A DNA stretch of 64,000 nt, taken from Butyrivibrio sp. (GTDB taxonomy: Bacteria; Bacillota; Clostridia; Lachnospirales; Lachnospiraceae). Positions 9,429 through 17,874 of the stretch are shown here, in pieces. Every line of letters begins with the position of its first letter. The stretch's first letter is position 1. Where the stretch lies: positions 124,001 through 188,000 of the forward strand of contig SVFY01000003.1 in NCBI GenBank assembly GCA_015056625.1, written 5' to 3'. Under the pieces are notes generated by a model. The model searched no databases and was not told the DNA's origin. It was given only the letters and a program-made list of their open reading frames with translations. The translations under genes were made by a program, and so were the position numbers.

Positions 9429-11200
9429 TGTATAACTGTTCTGCCTTCAAGAGACGTCTGTGTTATCTTTTCATCCTTAACTTCATAGATCACGTCACAG
9501 TTCTCAATGGTATTGAGTCTGTGGGCGATGATGATCATGGTCTTTCTACCATGGAAGCTGTTGATGGCTTCCATAACTGCTGCCTCTGTCTCGTTGTCCA
9601 AAGCACTGGTTGCTTCATCAAATACCAGTATCTCCGGGTTGTGATAAAGAGCTCTTGCAATACCGATCCTCTGACGCTGTCCGCCTGAGAGTCTTACGCC
9701 TCTGTCACCGATCTTGGTATCAAGTCCCTCAGGAAGTGACTTAACAAAGTCAGCAAGCTGAGCTTCTTCCATGACCTCCCAGATCCTGTCATCATCTATC
9801 TTATCTGCATCTATACCAAATGCGATGTTCTCTCTTATGGATTCATCCACAAGGTAGATGGACTGAGGAATATAACCAATCTGGGCAAGCCAGGATTCGT
9901 AGTTACTAAAGATATTGGTTCCATCGCACAGGATCTCTCCGGACTTAACGTGGAGAAGTCCAAGAAGGATATCAACTATTGTGGACTTACCGGCACCTGA
10001 TGGTCCCATAAGTCCCACAGACTGTCCTTTCTGGATGGTCATGTTGGCTCCGGTAAAAATATTGACGTCAGAGTCAGGGTATGCAAAAACAATGTCCTTC
10101 ATCTGGATCTCTTTTTCCAGATGGAGAGCTGGTCCTGCGATAGCTGCTCTCTCCGCCCTCATGGCCTTGTCTGTCTTCATGGACTCAGTCAGGTTGTTGT
10201 AGACAAAGTCCAGACTGTACTGGTTGTAGGCTATCTGGGTGAGGTAAGTATTTATCCTGTTGGCAGAAGGCATGATACGGATCGCCGCCATTCCGAAGGC
10301 CGTGATCTGTGGAAGCAGAGATGTTGCATCTCCTCCGCTTAAAAGGTAGAAAAGCACATACAAAAGAACCACTGCAATAAACACGGTCTCAATAAGGAGC
10401 CTTGGAATATTGTTCATTACAATATAGTTTCTGTCGATGTCAGCGCCTATCTTGCCCTGCTCGTAGTAGTTCCTGATAAAGAAGTCCTGTCTGTTAAGGA
10501 CCTTGACATCCTTAAGACCATAGATGGCCTGAAGTCTCCACTTCGCTATCCTTGACTGTGTCTCCTGATTTCTTCTGCCGATGACGTTGAGTCTTGGCTT
10601 TAATATCTTGGTGATGATCAGGGTCAGAACAATAAGAACAATAAGGATAAGGGCAGTCATCTGCCAGTTAACAAATAAAAGAACTATTCCAAGGCAGATA
10701 GAAACTACCATCTCTGTGGTAAGAGACAGTATCGAAAGCATTAAAGTAAACGTCTTTGGAATGTCACTGTCAGTTATTCTGAATACTGTAGGGATGTCTG
10801 CTCCGAGATAATCTTCGTAGGGCCTGTTCAAAAACTCCCTCATGACCCTGCTTATCATGTCGTTTCTGGCGTGGGATATGAAGGTATTCTGCTTGTAAAC
10901 AAGGAACAGAAGATAGAGATTTTTAAATATAAAAAGAAAGATCAGAAGGATCAAAAGAGCACTTGCAAGCTTAAGATCCGTATTGAGCCCAAGTCCCTCG
11001 ATGATGTTTTTAAGGGCAGGATACTTGTCTATCTGCCTGTGAAGCGACTCTGGTTTTAGTATAACTGAAATAACGGGGATCATCATTGAAACGCCCAGGG
11101 TTTCAACCACGCCCCCAATGAGTATAAGGACAGCTAAAAGTACAAGCTGTCCTTTTTGTTTTTTATCAAATATATAATTGATCTTTTTCAAAAGATTCAT
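9425..11200 (-). CDS. ABC transporter, fused permease/ATP-binding protein (lipid-linked glycan flippase candidate, PglK-like)
   Basis: N-terminal TM domain; Walker A GPSGAGKST, signature LSGGQRQRIGIARAL, Walker B EILVFDEATSALD. Confidence 0.93.
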   Translation of the reverse strand: MNLLKKINYIFDKKQKGQLVLLAVLILIGGVVETLGVSMMIPVISVILKPESLHRQIDKYPALKNIIEGLGLNTDLKLASALLILLIFLFIFKNLYLLFLVYKQNTFISHARNDMISRVMREFLNRPYEDYLGADIPTVFRITDSDIPKTFTLMLSILSLTTEMVVSICLGIVLLFVNWQMTALILIVLIVLTLIITKILKPRLNVIGRRNQETQSRIAKWRLQAIYGLKDVKVLNRQDFFIRNYYEQGKIGADIDRNYIVMNNIPRLLIETVFIAVVLLYVLFYLLSGGDATSLLPQITAFGMAAIRIMPSANRINTYLTQIAYNQYSLDFVYNNLTESMKTDKAMRAERAAIAGPALHLEKEIQMKDIVFAYPDSDVNIFTGANMTIQKGQSVGLMGPSGAGKSTIVDILLGLLHVKSGEILCDGTNIFSNYESWLAQIGYIPQSIYLVDESIRENIAFGIDADKIDDDRIWEVMEEAQLADFVKSLPEGLDTKIGDRGVRLSGGQRQRIGIARALYHNPEILVFDEATSALDNETEAAVMEAINSFHGRKTMIIIAHRLNTIENCDVIYEVKDEKITQTSLEGRTVIH

Positions 11201-12073
11201 TTAGATTGCCACCTTTGTCATGCGCTCTGTGTAGATGTCATCCATCTTTTTGTTGTTGATCCACTTTGATGGAGCGATGACCATTTTTTCCGGAGAGTCT
11301 CCGATCCACGCAGACCACCAGCTAAATGAACTGTTGGCCATGATGTGATGTTTGCATCTGCTCATGAGGAGCATATCTGCAACATCCGTGAACTCGCCCT
11401 CCTGGAGCTCAACATTGATAAAGTTGTGACCCTTGAAGTGTTCCTTGCACCACTCCTTGTCATCAGTAAAGATGAAGAACACAGCATTGGGGTGCTTCTG
11501 CCTTACCATTCTGATAGCATTCTTGTAGTAGGTCTCAGAGCATAGATTGTGGATCTTGATGTGTTCTTCATCAAGATAGTCTGTTCGTCTTACGTGAATG
11601 CTGACAGACTCACTGCACTCGATCTGCTGGAGAGTAGTCCAGCTGACTGAGTCGTGCATTATCTCCTGGGGTCTCTTAGCAAAAGTCTCCTGAAGCTCAT
11701 CAATAACTTCAGGTGAACTAAAGTATTTGTCTGACTGCCAGTACCCAACAAGGTAGGCTTCCTCAACCTCTAAGATCTTAGGATCAAAGATCCCTTCTGT
11801 CTCGTCTATCCTGTGGGTCTTGCGGCCAGTAAGTTTACGCCTGATACGGCTAAAGATATCCATTTTGGAATCTGTAATGGCCACTACCTCTTCAGGTGTT
11901 GCCCTCTCGTACTCTATTCCAAAACGATCCAAAACCGGGATCCTTAATTTGTCATTGACAAACCCCGTAACGTCATCAATCTTGACCTGTTTTCCTCTAT
12001 GAAGTAGTTCTCTGTAAAGGGCATATTGAAACATCTGGTTTCCAAGGCCGCCCTTAAGCTGGATTATTATCAT
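11201..12073 (-). CDS. Alpha-1,2-fucosyltransferase (GT11)
   Basis: MIIIQLKGGLGNQMFQYALYRELLHRGK...SIHVRRTDYLDEEH...IMANSSFSWWSAWIG. Confidence 0.94.
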   Translation of the reverse strand: MIIIQLKGGLGNQMFQYALYRELLHRGKQVKIDDVTGFVNDKLRIPVLDRFGIEYERATPEEVVAITDSKMDIFSRIRRKLTGRKTHRIDETEGIFDPKILEVEEAYLVGYWQSDKYFSSPEVIDELQETFAKRPQEIMHDSVSWTTLQQIECSESVSIHVRRTDYLDEEHIKIHNLCSETYYKNAIRMVRQKHPNAVFFIFTDDKEWCKEHFKGHNFINVELQEGEFTDVADMLLMSRCKHHIMANSSFSWWSAWIGDSPEKMVIAPSKWINNKKMDDIYTERMTKVAI

Positions 12074-12106
12074 AATTCCTCCGATAAAAGTGCATATACA
12101 TTTGTA

Positions 12107-12136
12107 ATTATACCATATATATGCACACTAAGTCAC
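12107..12136 (-). promoter_or_regulatory. Putative internal promoter upstream of the 11201..12073 GT11 gene
   Basis: Minus strand GTGACT-N18-TATAAT (-10 at 12107..12112) with extended -10 TGG immediately upstream; 9-bp inverted repeat GTGCATATA/TATATGCAC flanks the -10. Confidence 0.65.
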
Positions 12137-14043
12137 TTATGCCTCCCTGGGCCCTCCATCTCATACCACAGCTGGAACATAAGGATATACCAGATTTGTA
12201 TTCTGTAAATGCCTCTGTCTGTGAAATCCCTCCAAATCTTTTCTACAACTTCACAGTCAAGGATTCCTGCTTCCTGGATCTTTCTTTTATCAAGCAGCTC
12301 CTCTGCCCAGCTCCTTAGATCATCCTCAAGAAGCCACTTGGATATAGGAATTGAAAAGCCTTTTTTGGGTCTGTCCATCATCTCTTTTGGAACGTATCTG
12401 TAAAGCACATCCCTTAGTATCCTTTTCCCTGTTTTACCATCCTTCAGATAATCTATTGGCAGACTAAATGCAAACTCGACGACATCTTTATCAAGCATCG
12501 GAACCCTTGTCTCAAGAGAGACTGCCATAGCAGTCCTGTCAACCTTAACAAGAATGTCATCCGGATGATACAAAAGCATGTCCATCAACATCACATTGTG
12601 GTTTACTTCGCTTAGAAAATCTGCTGGAAGATCCATGCATTTGTATTTAGCAGTCCCCTTTTTCAAGGCGATCTTCTTAATGATGGGATCTGTTTCATGC
12701 TCAAATTTATGGAGTTCATATGGAGATGCTGCTCCTAGATACTTTGCTTTTAAATACCTGGTCTCAAGATCTTCTCTACCAGTGATCTCAGTTCCAGTTG
12801 CCATAAGTTCAATCGAAGATAATGGTTTTCTTAAAGGATATGGTATCCTCTTTATCTTGTTCCATACACGACTGACAGATTCATAGGATTTGTACCCGCA
12901 AAAGAGTTCATCGCCGCCATCACCGGAAAGTGATACTGTCACATGGTCTCTTGTCATTTTACTTACAAGATAGGTTGGAATCTGAGAAGAGTCCGCAAAA
13001 GGTTCTCCAAATATAAACGGTAACTTCGGGATAACTGACTTTGCATCTGCTTCGGAAATATAGAGCTCAGTGTGTTCTGTGCCAAGATGTCTTGCTATCT
13101 CTTTTGCATAGACAGCCTCGTTAAACTTTTCATCCTCCATTCCAATAGTAAAAGTCTTTACTCTTCCTGGAGAAATACTCTGCATCAAAGATACAACGGT
13201 GGAGCTGTCTATCCCCGCAGAAAGAAATGCTCCCAGAGGAACATCCGCTATCATCTGTCCTCTTATGGAGTCTTTAAGAAGTCTCTCAAGTTCAGATGAA
13301 GCTTCTTCAAAAGAGCCTTTAAAAACTGATGCCTGCCCCTTCTTTGCCACATCCTTCATGGACCAGTAGGTGGTCTTATCATTTTCTAAAGTCCCCACAT
13401 TTACAGTAAGAATGGTACCTGGCTCAAGCTTGAAAATACCCTTATAGATTGAATATGGCGCCGGAATATATCCATCCTCAAAATATATATCAAGTACATC
13501 TTCGTCAATTGGATTATCAAAACCATCAATGGCGCTTATGCAGCCTATATCAGATGCAAACACAAAAGCTCCGCAGGCATTGCCATAATACAAAGGCTTT
13601 TCTCCAACCCTGTCCCTTGCAAGAGTCACTGTGTTTTTTTCCTTGTCATAAACAGCTATGGCAAACATTCCCTTGCAGCCAGATAGAGCTTCTTCCATTC
13701 CATATCTCTCGATTGCTTCAAGGAGAATCTCCGTATCTGATGTGCTGCGAAACTGAAGATTCCCGTTGGTGGTTGCAAGAAGCCTTTCTTTAACACTACC
13801 TGCATTGTATATCTCACCATTGTAGACCATAACAGACCTTCCACTGGCAGAAACAAATGGCTGAGCCCCATTCTTAGAAAGGTCAACAATAGCAAGGCGC
13901 CTGTGTCCAAGCGCCACTTTTCTGTCTTTATCAATATATATACCGTCATCATCCGGGCCACGATGCGCCATTCTGTCATTCATTCTGGAAACGGCTGCTG
14001 ATGCATCGCCCTTATATCCTATAAGTCCAGCTATTCCGCACAT
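12133..14043 (-). CDS. asnB: Asparagine synthase-like glutamine amidotransferase (AsnB family)
   Basis: MCGIAGLIGYKG (Cys2 nucleophile), MAHRGPDDDGIY, VFNGEIYN-like VYNGEIYNA, LSAGIDSSTVVS, LSGDGGDELFCGY. Confidence 0.92.
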   Translation of the reverse strand: MCGIAGLIGYKGDASAAVSRMNDRMAHRGPDDDGIYIDKDRKVALGHRRLAIVDLSKNGAQPFVSASGRSVMVYNGEIYNAGSVKERLLATTNGNLQFRSTSDTEILLEAIERYGMEEALSGCKGMFAIAVYDKEKNTVTLARDRVGEKPLYYGNACGAFVFASDIGCISAIDGFDNPIDEDVLDIYFEDGYIPAPYSIYKGIFKLEPGTILTVNVGTLENDKTTYWSMKDVAKKGQASVFKGSFEEASSELERLLKDSIRGQMIADVPLGAFLSAGIDSSTVVSLMQSISPGRVKTFTIGMEDEKFNEAVYAKEIARHLGTEHTELYISEADAKSVIPKLPFIFGEPFADSSQIPTYLVSKMTRDHVTVSLSGDGGDELFCGYKSYESVSRVWNKIKRIPYPLRKPLSSIELMATGTEITGREDLETRYLKAKYLGAASPYELHKFEHETDPIIKKIALKKGTAKYKCMDLPADFLSEVNHNVMLMDMLLYHPDDILVKVDRTAMAVSLETRVPMLDKDVVEFAFSLPIDYLKDGKTGKRILRDVLYRYVPKEMMDRPKKGFSIPISKWLLEDDLRSWAEELLDKRKIQEAGILDCEVVEKIWRDFTDRGIYRIQIWYILMFQLWYEMEGPGRHK

Positions 14044-14044
14044 A

Positions 14045-15259
14045 TTATGAACCTATTACTTTCTCAAAATAATTCTTCCATTTAGCATTAACAACATCCG
14101 GCGACAATTTCTTTTGAAGCTCCGTGGCATTAGCTCCAAGCTTCTCCCTTAGAGCATCGTCTTCAATGAGCCTTCTAAGCGCATCCGCAATGGCATCTCT
14201 ATCACCAACCGGAACCAACAGTCCATTATCTCCATTTGTGATCAGTTCTCTTGGCCCACCACATGGACAATCCGTTGAGACACAGGCTAGTCCTAAAGTC
14301 ATGGCCTCGATAAGAGAATTGGGCATTCCCTCGTGATCAGAAGCAAGCACAAATATCATTGCCTTTTCAATATGCTCAGCCACATGGGTCACATTGCCCT
14401 TAAATAACACTCTGTCTTCTATTCCAAGAGAGACAGACAATCTCTGAAGTTTTGCTCTCTCAGGTCCGTCTCCGTAGAATACCAGTGAATAATCCTTATG
14501 GTTTTCCGTAGCAGCTTTAAAAGCTTCCATAACCAGCGCATGGTTTTTATTTGGGTGAAACCTGGCCACCATCACAATTTTCTTTTCTCTGTCCCCAATA
14601 TAGCGGGCTCTTATAAATGATGGATTTACGGAATTAGGAAGAATGGTGCATTTCTTTTGGATAAAAGAAGGAAACCTCTTCATTGCTCCCTTTGACTGTA
14701 CGATGACTCCAGCCGCTCTTCCAAAGGTTGCCAGCATCCCTGCCTTCATGGACCTTGAGCCATACTCTATATCAGGGTCTGCCCTGCATGATACTACTAC
14801 TTTGTATCCATCTCTTGTAGCGGTAGAAAGGGCCATGATATTGTTTTTTCCGCTAAAACTCAATATCAGATCAGGGTCTATACTCTTCCATATCCTGCGA
14901 AGCTTCTGACTTCTAAGTTTGAAATTGGTTAGCCTGTCCTTTTGCTCTGACTTAAGAAGCGCAGAAAAGACTCTGTCTATACCGTCCATCTCGCCGCCTT
15001 TTAGATCGACCCAGGCGGGATTTTCATCAGTATCCATAACAAGCTCAGCATTTGGAGCACCTGCAGGAACTCTTTTCCAGGCAGCATGTCTTACCTCATG
15101 CTCCTCCGGTGCCAAGTAGGTTGTGACCAGGGTAACCTGATATCCTTCCTCAAAAAAGAAATCTGCCAGGTTACACATAACTCTCTCTGCACCGCCCTTT
15201 TGAAGGGAGCCTATATACATTGCAATATGCCGTTTTCTATAAGAGGGATTTGTAGTCAT
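14045..15259 (-). CDS. Glycosyltransferase family 4 (start ambiguous: 15259 or 15220)
   Basis: IGSLQKGGAERVMCNLADFF...VARFHPNKNHALVMEAF...ASDHEGMPNSLIEAM...DCPCGGPRELI. GGAGAG lies upstream of ATG 15259. Confidence 0.92.
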   Translation of the reverse strand: MTTNPSYRKRHIAMYIGSLQKGGAERVMCNLADFFFEEGYQVTLVTTYLAPEEHEVRHAAWKRVPAGAPNAELVMDTDENPAWVDLKGGEMDGIDRVFSALLKSEQKDRLTNFKLRSQKLRRIWKSIDPDLILSFSGKNNIMALSTATRDGYKVVVSCRADPDIEYGSRSMKAGMLATFGRAAGVIVQSKGAMKRFPSFIQKKCTILPNSVNPSFIRARYIGDREKKIVMVARFHPNKNHALVMEAFKAATENHKDYSLVFYGDGPERAKLQRLSVSLGIEDRVLFKGNVTHVAEHIEKAMIFVLASDHEGMPNSLIEAMTLGLACVSTDCPCGGPRELITNGDNGLLVPVGDRDAIADALRRLIEDDALREKLGANATELQKKLSPDVVNAKWKNYFEKVIGS

Positions 15260-16337
15260 AACTCTCCAACATTTCCAAAAGATCTGCAAAATAACTGTCT
15301 ATGTTTTCTTCAGTTATTCTAAGGCGCCACTTGTCGACATTTAGACCATTGTTTTCGATGTCTGCAATTTCTGATTCTATAATTTCATTGACCTCAGGAC
15401 TAAAATGAGCCACGTCCCTATAAAGGTCAAGGTTACCTGTAATATCAGTCTGAAACCCAAAGCAATACACATGAATATTGTCACATTCAGTCATGAGATA
15501 AGCTGCTATTTTTACAAGCTCCAGGTACCTCTCAAGATTCCCTTCCTGCCTTACATCTCCCCAGTAAGCCATTGAATATGGTGGAAAGAAATAAATAAAA
15601 GTTGTTTCAGGATGCTCTTTTGCAAGAGCTACTATGTTCTGATCAACATTTGCTGTAACAGTCAATATATCATCGTTTGAAGCTTCATAAATCTGCTCCG
15701 GCTCATCAAAGAGCGTGCTTCTCATAAGTACAACAGCCCTTGAAAACTCATTCTCATCTCCGGTATAACTATACTCATCAAAAGATGTGATCCCCGGCTC
15801 TTTCCCCAGGAAAAAACCAGCAACTGCAGGAAGTGTGTAATTTATTATCACATCCCTGTTTAAAAGATACTTAACGTCATCAAAGGGATTTTTGTTTGTA
15901 AGCCATACAGGATAGTCTCCCATGTCTGTCCTCATGGCATCCTTGTCTTCTAAAAGGAGTGAGTAATCTATGGTGCGAAAGACATATCTGACATTGTGTC
16001 CACTGGCATAGGAAGCTTTTAAATTGTCATTGATCTCCTTGTATGTAGCCCCTGAATATACCACTTTCACAGAGTCAGTTCCAAACAGTTCATCAAACTG
16101 GGATGTCCTGAAGTTCTCTGCCATTGAAGTTCCTGTAATGATGGCATCATAATCAAACTGCCTCGTGATCCCGTCATTTTGTGACCGCTGGTCTACAAGT
16201 CTGTAGTAAAAGTAGTCTCTGGGGGATCTGTAGTGAAAAAATGGGTCCACAAAAGCAACCAGTCCTCCGATCATAACAAGGGCACAGAGGAACAATATTA
16301 TAAAAATAGAAAACCATTTCTTTCCAGTCATAATCAT
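15237..16337 (-). CDS. Membrane-anchored SGNH/DltD/AlgX-like protein, partner of the adjacent MBOAT
   Basis: N-terminal TM followed by FDYDAIITGTSMAENFRTSQFDELFG; directly downstream of the MBOAT gene; ORF-track start 16394 lies inside the MBOAT ORF. Confidence 0.72.
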   Translation of the reverse strand: MIMTGKKWFSIFIILFLCALVMIGGLVAFVDPFFHYRSPRDYFYYRLVDQRSQNDGITRQFDYDAIITGTSMAENFRTSQFDELFGTDSVKVVYSGATYKEINDNLKASYASGHNVRYVFRTIDYSLLLEDKDAMRTDMGDYPVWLTNKNPFDDVKYLLNRDVIINYTLPAVAGFFLGKEPGITSFDEYSYTGDENEFSRAVVLMRSTLFDEPEQIYEASNDDILTVTANVDQNIVALAKEHPETTFIYFFPPYSMAYWGDVRQEGNLERYLELVKIAAYLMTECDNIHVYCFGFQTDITGNLDLYRDVAHFSPEVNEIIESEIADIENNGLNVDKWRLRITEENIDSYFADLLEMLESYDYKSLL

Positions 16338-16344
16338 CTCGTTT

Positions 16345-17862
16345 TCAGAAATTAAAATACAAGAAGGTTGATATCCTGCTAAGGGATAGCACACTTATAA
16401 GCAATATTCCAAGAGTAAACAGTAGCGACAGCGCATTTTTCCGGTACTGTCTTTCATAATTATTTTTAAAGCAAAGGCACAGAACAAAAGCCATACCCAA
16501 AACAGAATAGAGACTAAAATACAAAACAACACTATCTGGATTGCCTGCACCCAATAATTCAAACAGATATCTTAATTTAGGTATCCTAAAACAGTCCAGT
16601 AATTCTGTTCGTATTTCATAATATGGCACAGAAAACCTTTTAAGAATACTAAGCCACTGTCCCACAGAGTCGGCCCTGAAAAGGAGCCATGCAACATTCA
16701 CAAAAGCAAATGTAACTGCCCACTGAATGCATTTTATGGCAGCCACAAAGAAAGTTCCCATCCTGCCTGCAGCCTCCAGGATCTTTTGGTTTATCCCTCT
16801 GGCCATACGGTTAATGCATTGTCCAAGCCCATGGATCACGCCCCATAGAATAAAGGTCCAATTTGCCCCATGCCATATACCACTGACCAGAAAGACTATC
16901 ATGATATTGATATAGGTTCTGGCTGCGCCTTTTCTATTTCCTCCAAGTGGTATGTAGATATACTGAGTCAAAAATCTTGTGAGAGTCATATGCCATCTCT
17001 TCCAGAAATCTGCAACCGAAAGAGCCTTGTAGGGGGAATTAAAGTTCATAGGGATATGGAAATTGAACATACTCCCAAGACCTGTAGCCATATCGCTATA
17101 CCCGCTGAAATCAAAGTATATCTGAAAGGTATACGACAGCATGACTATTACTATCTCGTATATCGAAAGAGCTTCATCTCCGGTAAAAACCTGTGCATTA
17201 TTAAACCCCCAGGTCACGGCTGTTCCAAAGGTATCCGCAATAAGAACTTTCTTTGCCAAACCTCTTGAAAAGAGCATTATGCCCTTAGAAAGGTTATCGA
17301 AATCAAGACTCTTTTTCCCTTTGTCCCTAAACTGGGGAATAAGCTCTGAATGGAGCACAATAGGGCCTGCCACAAGCTGCGGGAAATATGCCACAAATAA
17401 AGCATACTCCATAAAAGAATAATCTTTTGTCTCACCCTTGTAGGAATCCACAATAAAGGAAATTTGCTGGAAAGTAAAAAAGCTGATTCCCAGAGGGAGT
17501 GTTATATGCCTCAATACAAAATCAGTTTTAAATGCAGCGTTGACATTGGAAATGAAAAAATCATAGTACTTAAAGTAAAAGATCAGTGCCACATTAAAAA
17601 CAATCCCAATGTTCAATATGGCTTTCTTGGTGCTATCAGATCTACCATCGGAAACCATGGCTTTTGACAACAGATAATTGGCTGTTATGCTGCCACAGAT
17701 GATAAGGAGATAACTCACATTGAAGTAGCCATAAAACCACAGGGACATTATGAGCAAAAAAGCTTGTGCAAGTTTCTTTTTCCCAAGATTATTGAGCTCA
17801 AAATAGCCAATAAGGCTCAAGGGAAGAAAGCACAGTATAAAGATAAAGGAATTAAACTGCAT
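16345..17862 (-). CDS. MBOAT family O-acyltransferase (AlgI/DltB-like)
   Basis: MQFNSFIFILCFLPLSLIGYF...LPLGISFFTFQQISFIVDSYKGE...DFSGYSDMATGLG...FWKRWHMTLTRFLTQYIYIPLGGNRKG...SGIWHGANWTFILWG. Confidence 0.96.
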   Translation of the reverse strand: MQFNSFIFILCFLPLSLIGYFELNNLGKKKLAQAFLLIMSLWFYGYFNVSYLLIICGSITANYLLSKAMVSDGRSDSTKKAILNIGIVFNVALIFYFKYYDFFISNVNAAFKTDFVLRHITLPLGISFFTFQQISFIVDSYKGETKDYSFMEYALFVAYFPQLVAGPIVLHSELIPQFRDKGKKSLDFDNLSKGIMLFSRGLAKKVLIADTFGTAVTWGFNNAQVFTGDEALSIYEIVIVMLSYTFQIYFDFSGYSDMATGLGSMFNFHIPMNFNSPYKALSVADFWKRWHMTLTRFLTQYIYIPLGGNRKGAARTYINIMIVFLVSGIWHGANWTFILWGVIHGLGQCINRMARGINQKILEAAGRMGTFFVAAIKCIQWAVTFAFVNVAWLLFRADSVGQWLSILKRFSVPYYEIRTELLDCFRIPKLRYLFELLGAGNPDSVVLYFSLYSVLGMAFVLCLCFKNNYERQYRKNALSLLFTLGILLISVLSLSRISTFLYFNF

Positions 17863-17874
17863 CTACCCTGAACC

